Of a stretch of 5,733 nucleotides of DNA, positions 5,712-5,733 are shown piece by piece. The DNA comes from JAIPEL01 sp050115795 (GTDB taxonomy: Bacteria; Desulfobacterota; Desulfobacteria; Desulfobacterales; CAFBRK01). The position numbers and the translations under genes are program-made. The notes under the pieces were generated by a model, which saw nothing but the letters and a program-made list of their open reading frames with translations, had not been told where the DNA came from and made no database searches. The stretch lies in contig JASFPT010000255.1 in NCBI GenBank assembly GCA_050115795.1, positions 1-5,733 on the forward strand, given 5' to 3'. How positions within the stretch are numbered: the stretch's first letter is position 1; the number at the start of each line of letters is the position of its first letter.

Positions 5712-5733
5712 TCTTCAACTCCGGTATTGCGTT

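Overview
The window is GC-rich (roughly 60% by eye) and reads as chromosomal DNA of an anaerobic bacterium. The best clue is a fragment of a Ni-dependent anaerobic carbon monoxide dehydrogenase (CooS). Together with the codon style and the other genes this suggests a sulfate-reducing or syntrophic deltaproteobacterium (Desulfobacterota). That assignment is inference only. No rRNA, tRNA or CRISPR array was recognised.

Layout from left to right. (1) 1-1134, plus strand: an MFS transporter of the fosmidomycin-resistance (Fsr) type, cut by the left window edge. (2) 1135-1495: a gene-free convergent gap with GC-rich inverted repeats. (3) 1496-1909, minus strand: a small membrane protein of unknown function with a strong ribosome binding site. 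(4) 1910-2349: a divergent gap, GC-rich except for an AT-rich block at 2200-2285 that probably holds the promoter of the next gene. (5) 2350-3087, plus strand, GTG start: a short protein that matches only the catalytic head of the tRNA CCA-adding enzyme/poly(A) polymerase family. (6) 3088-3305: a convergent gap dominated by a 34-bp imperfect inverted repeat. (7) 3306-3713, minus strand: the last ~125 residues of CooS, a truncated remnant. (8) 3714-4181: a gene-free island. It starts at the cooS break with two copies of TGTTACC(T/G)ATGTC, which resemble the ends of IS481-like insertion sequences, followed by two large folded structures (3776-3901 and 3963-4155). (9) 4182-5711, minus strand: a complete rmuC gene.

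The genes do not form one pathway or operon. Strands alternate and gaps are long, so this looks like a set of single-gene units. The part most worth a second look is 3088-4181. It holds a decapitated metabolic gene, a likely insertion-sequence end, a repeat-built hairpin and two long structured palindromes with no recognisable coding sequence. The 190-nt palindrome at 3963-4155 keeps four G·U pairs that are possible only in a plus-strand RNA, so an undescribed structured RNA or a miniature mobile element is plausible but unproven.
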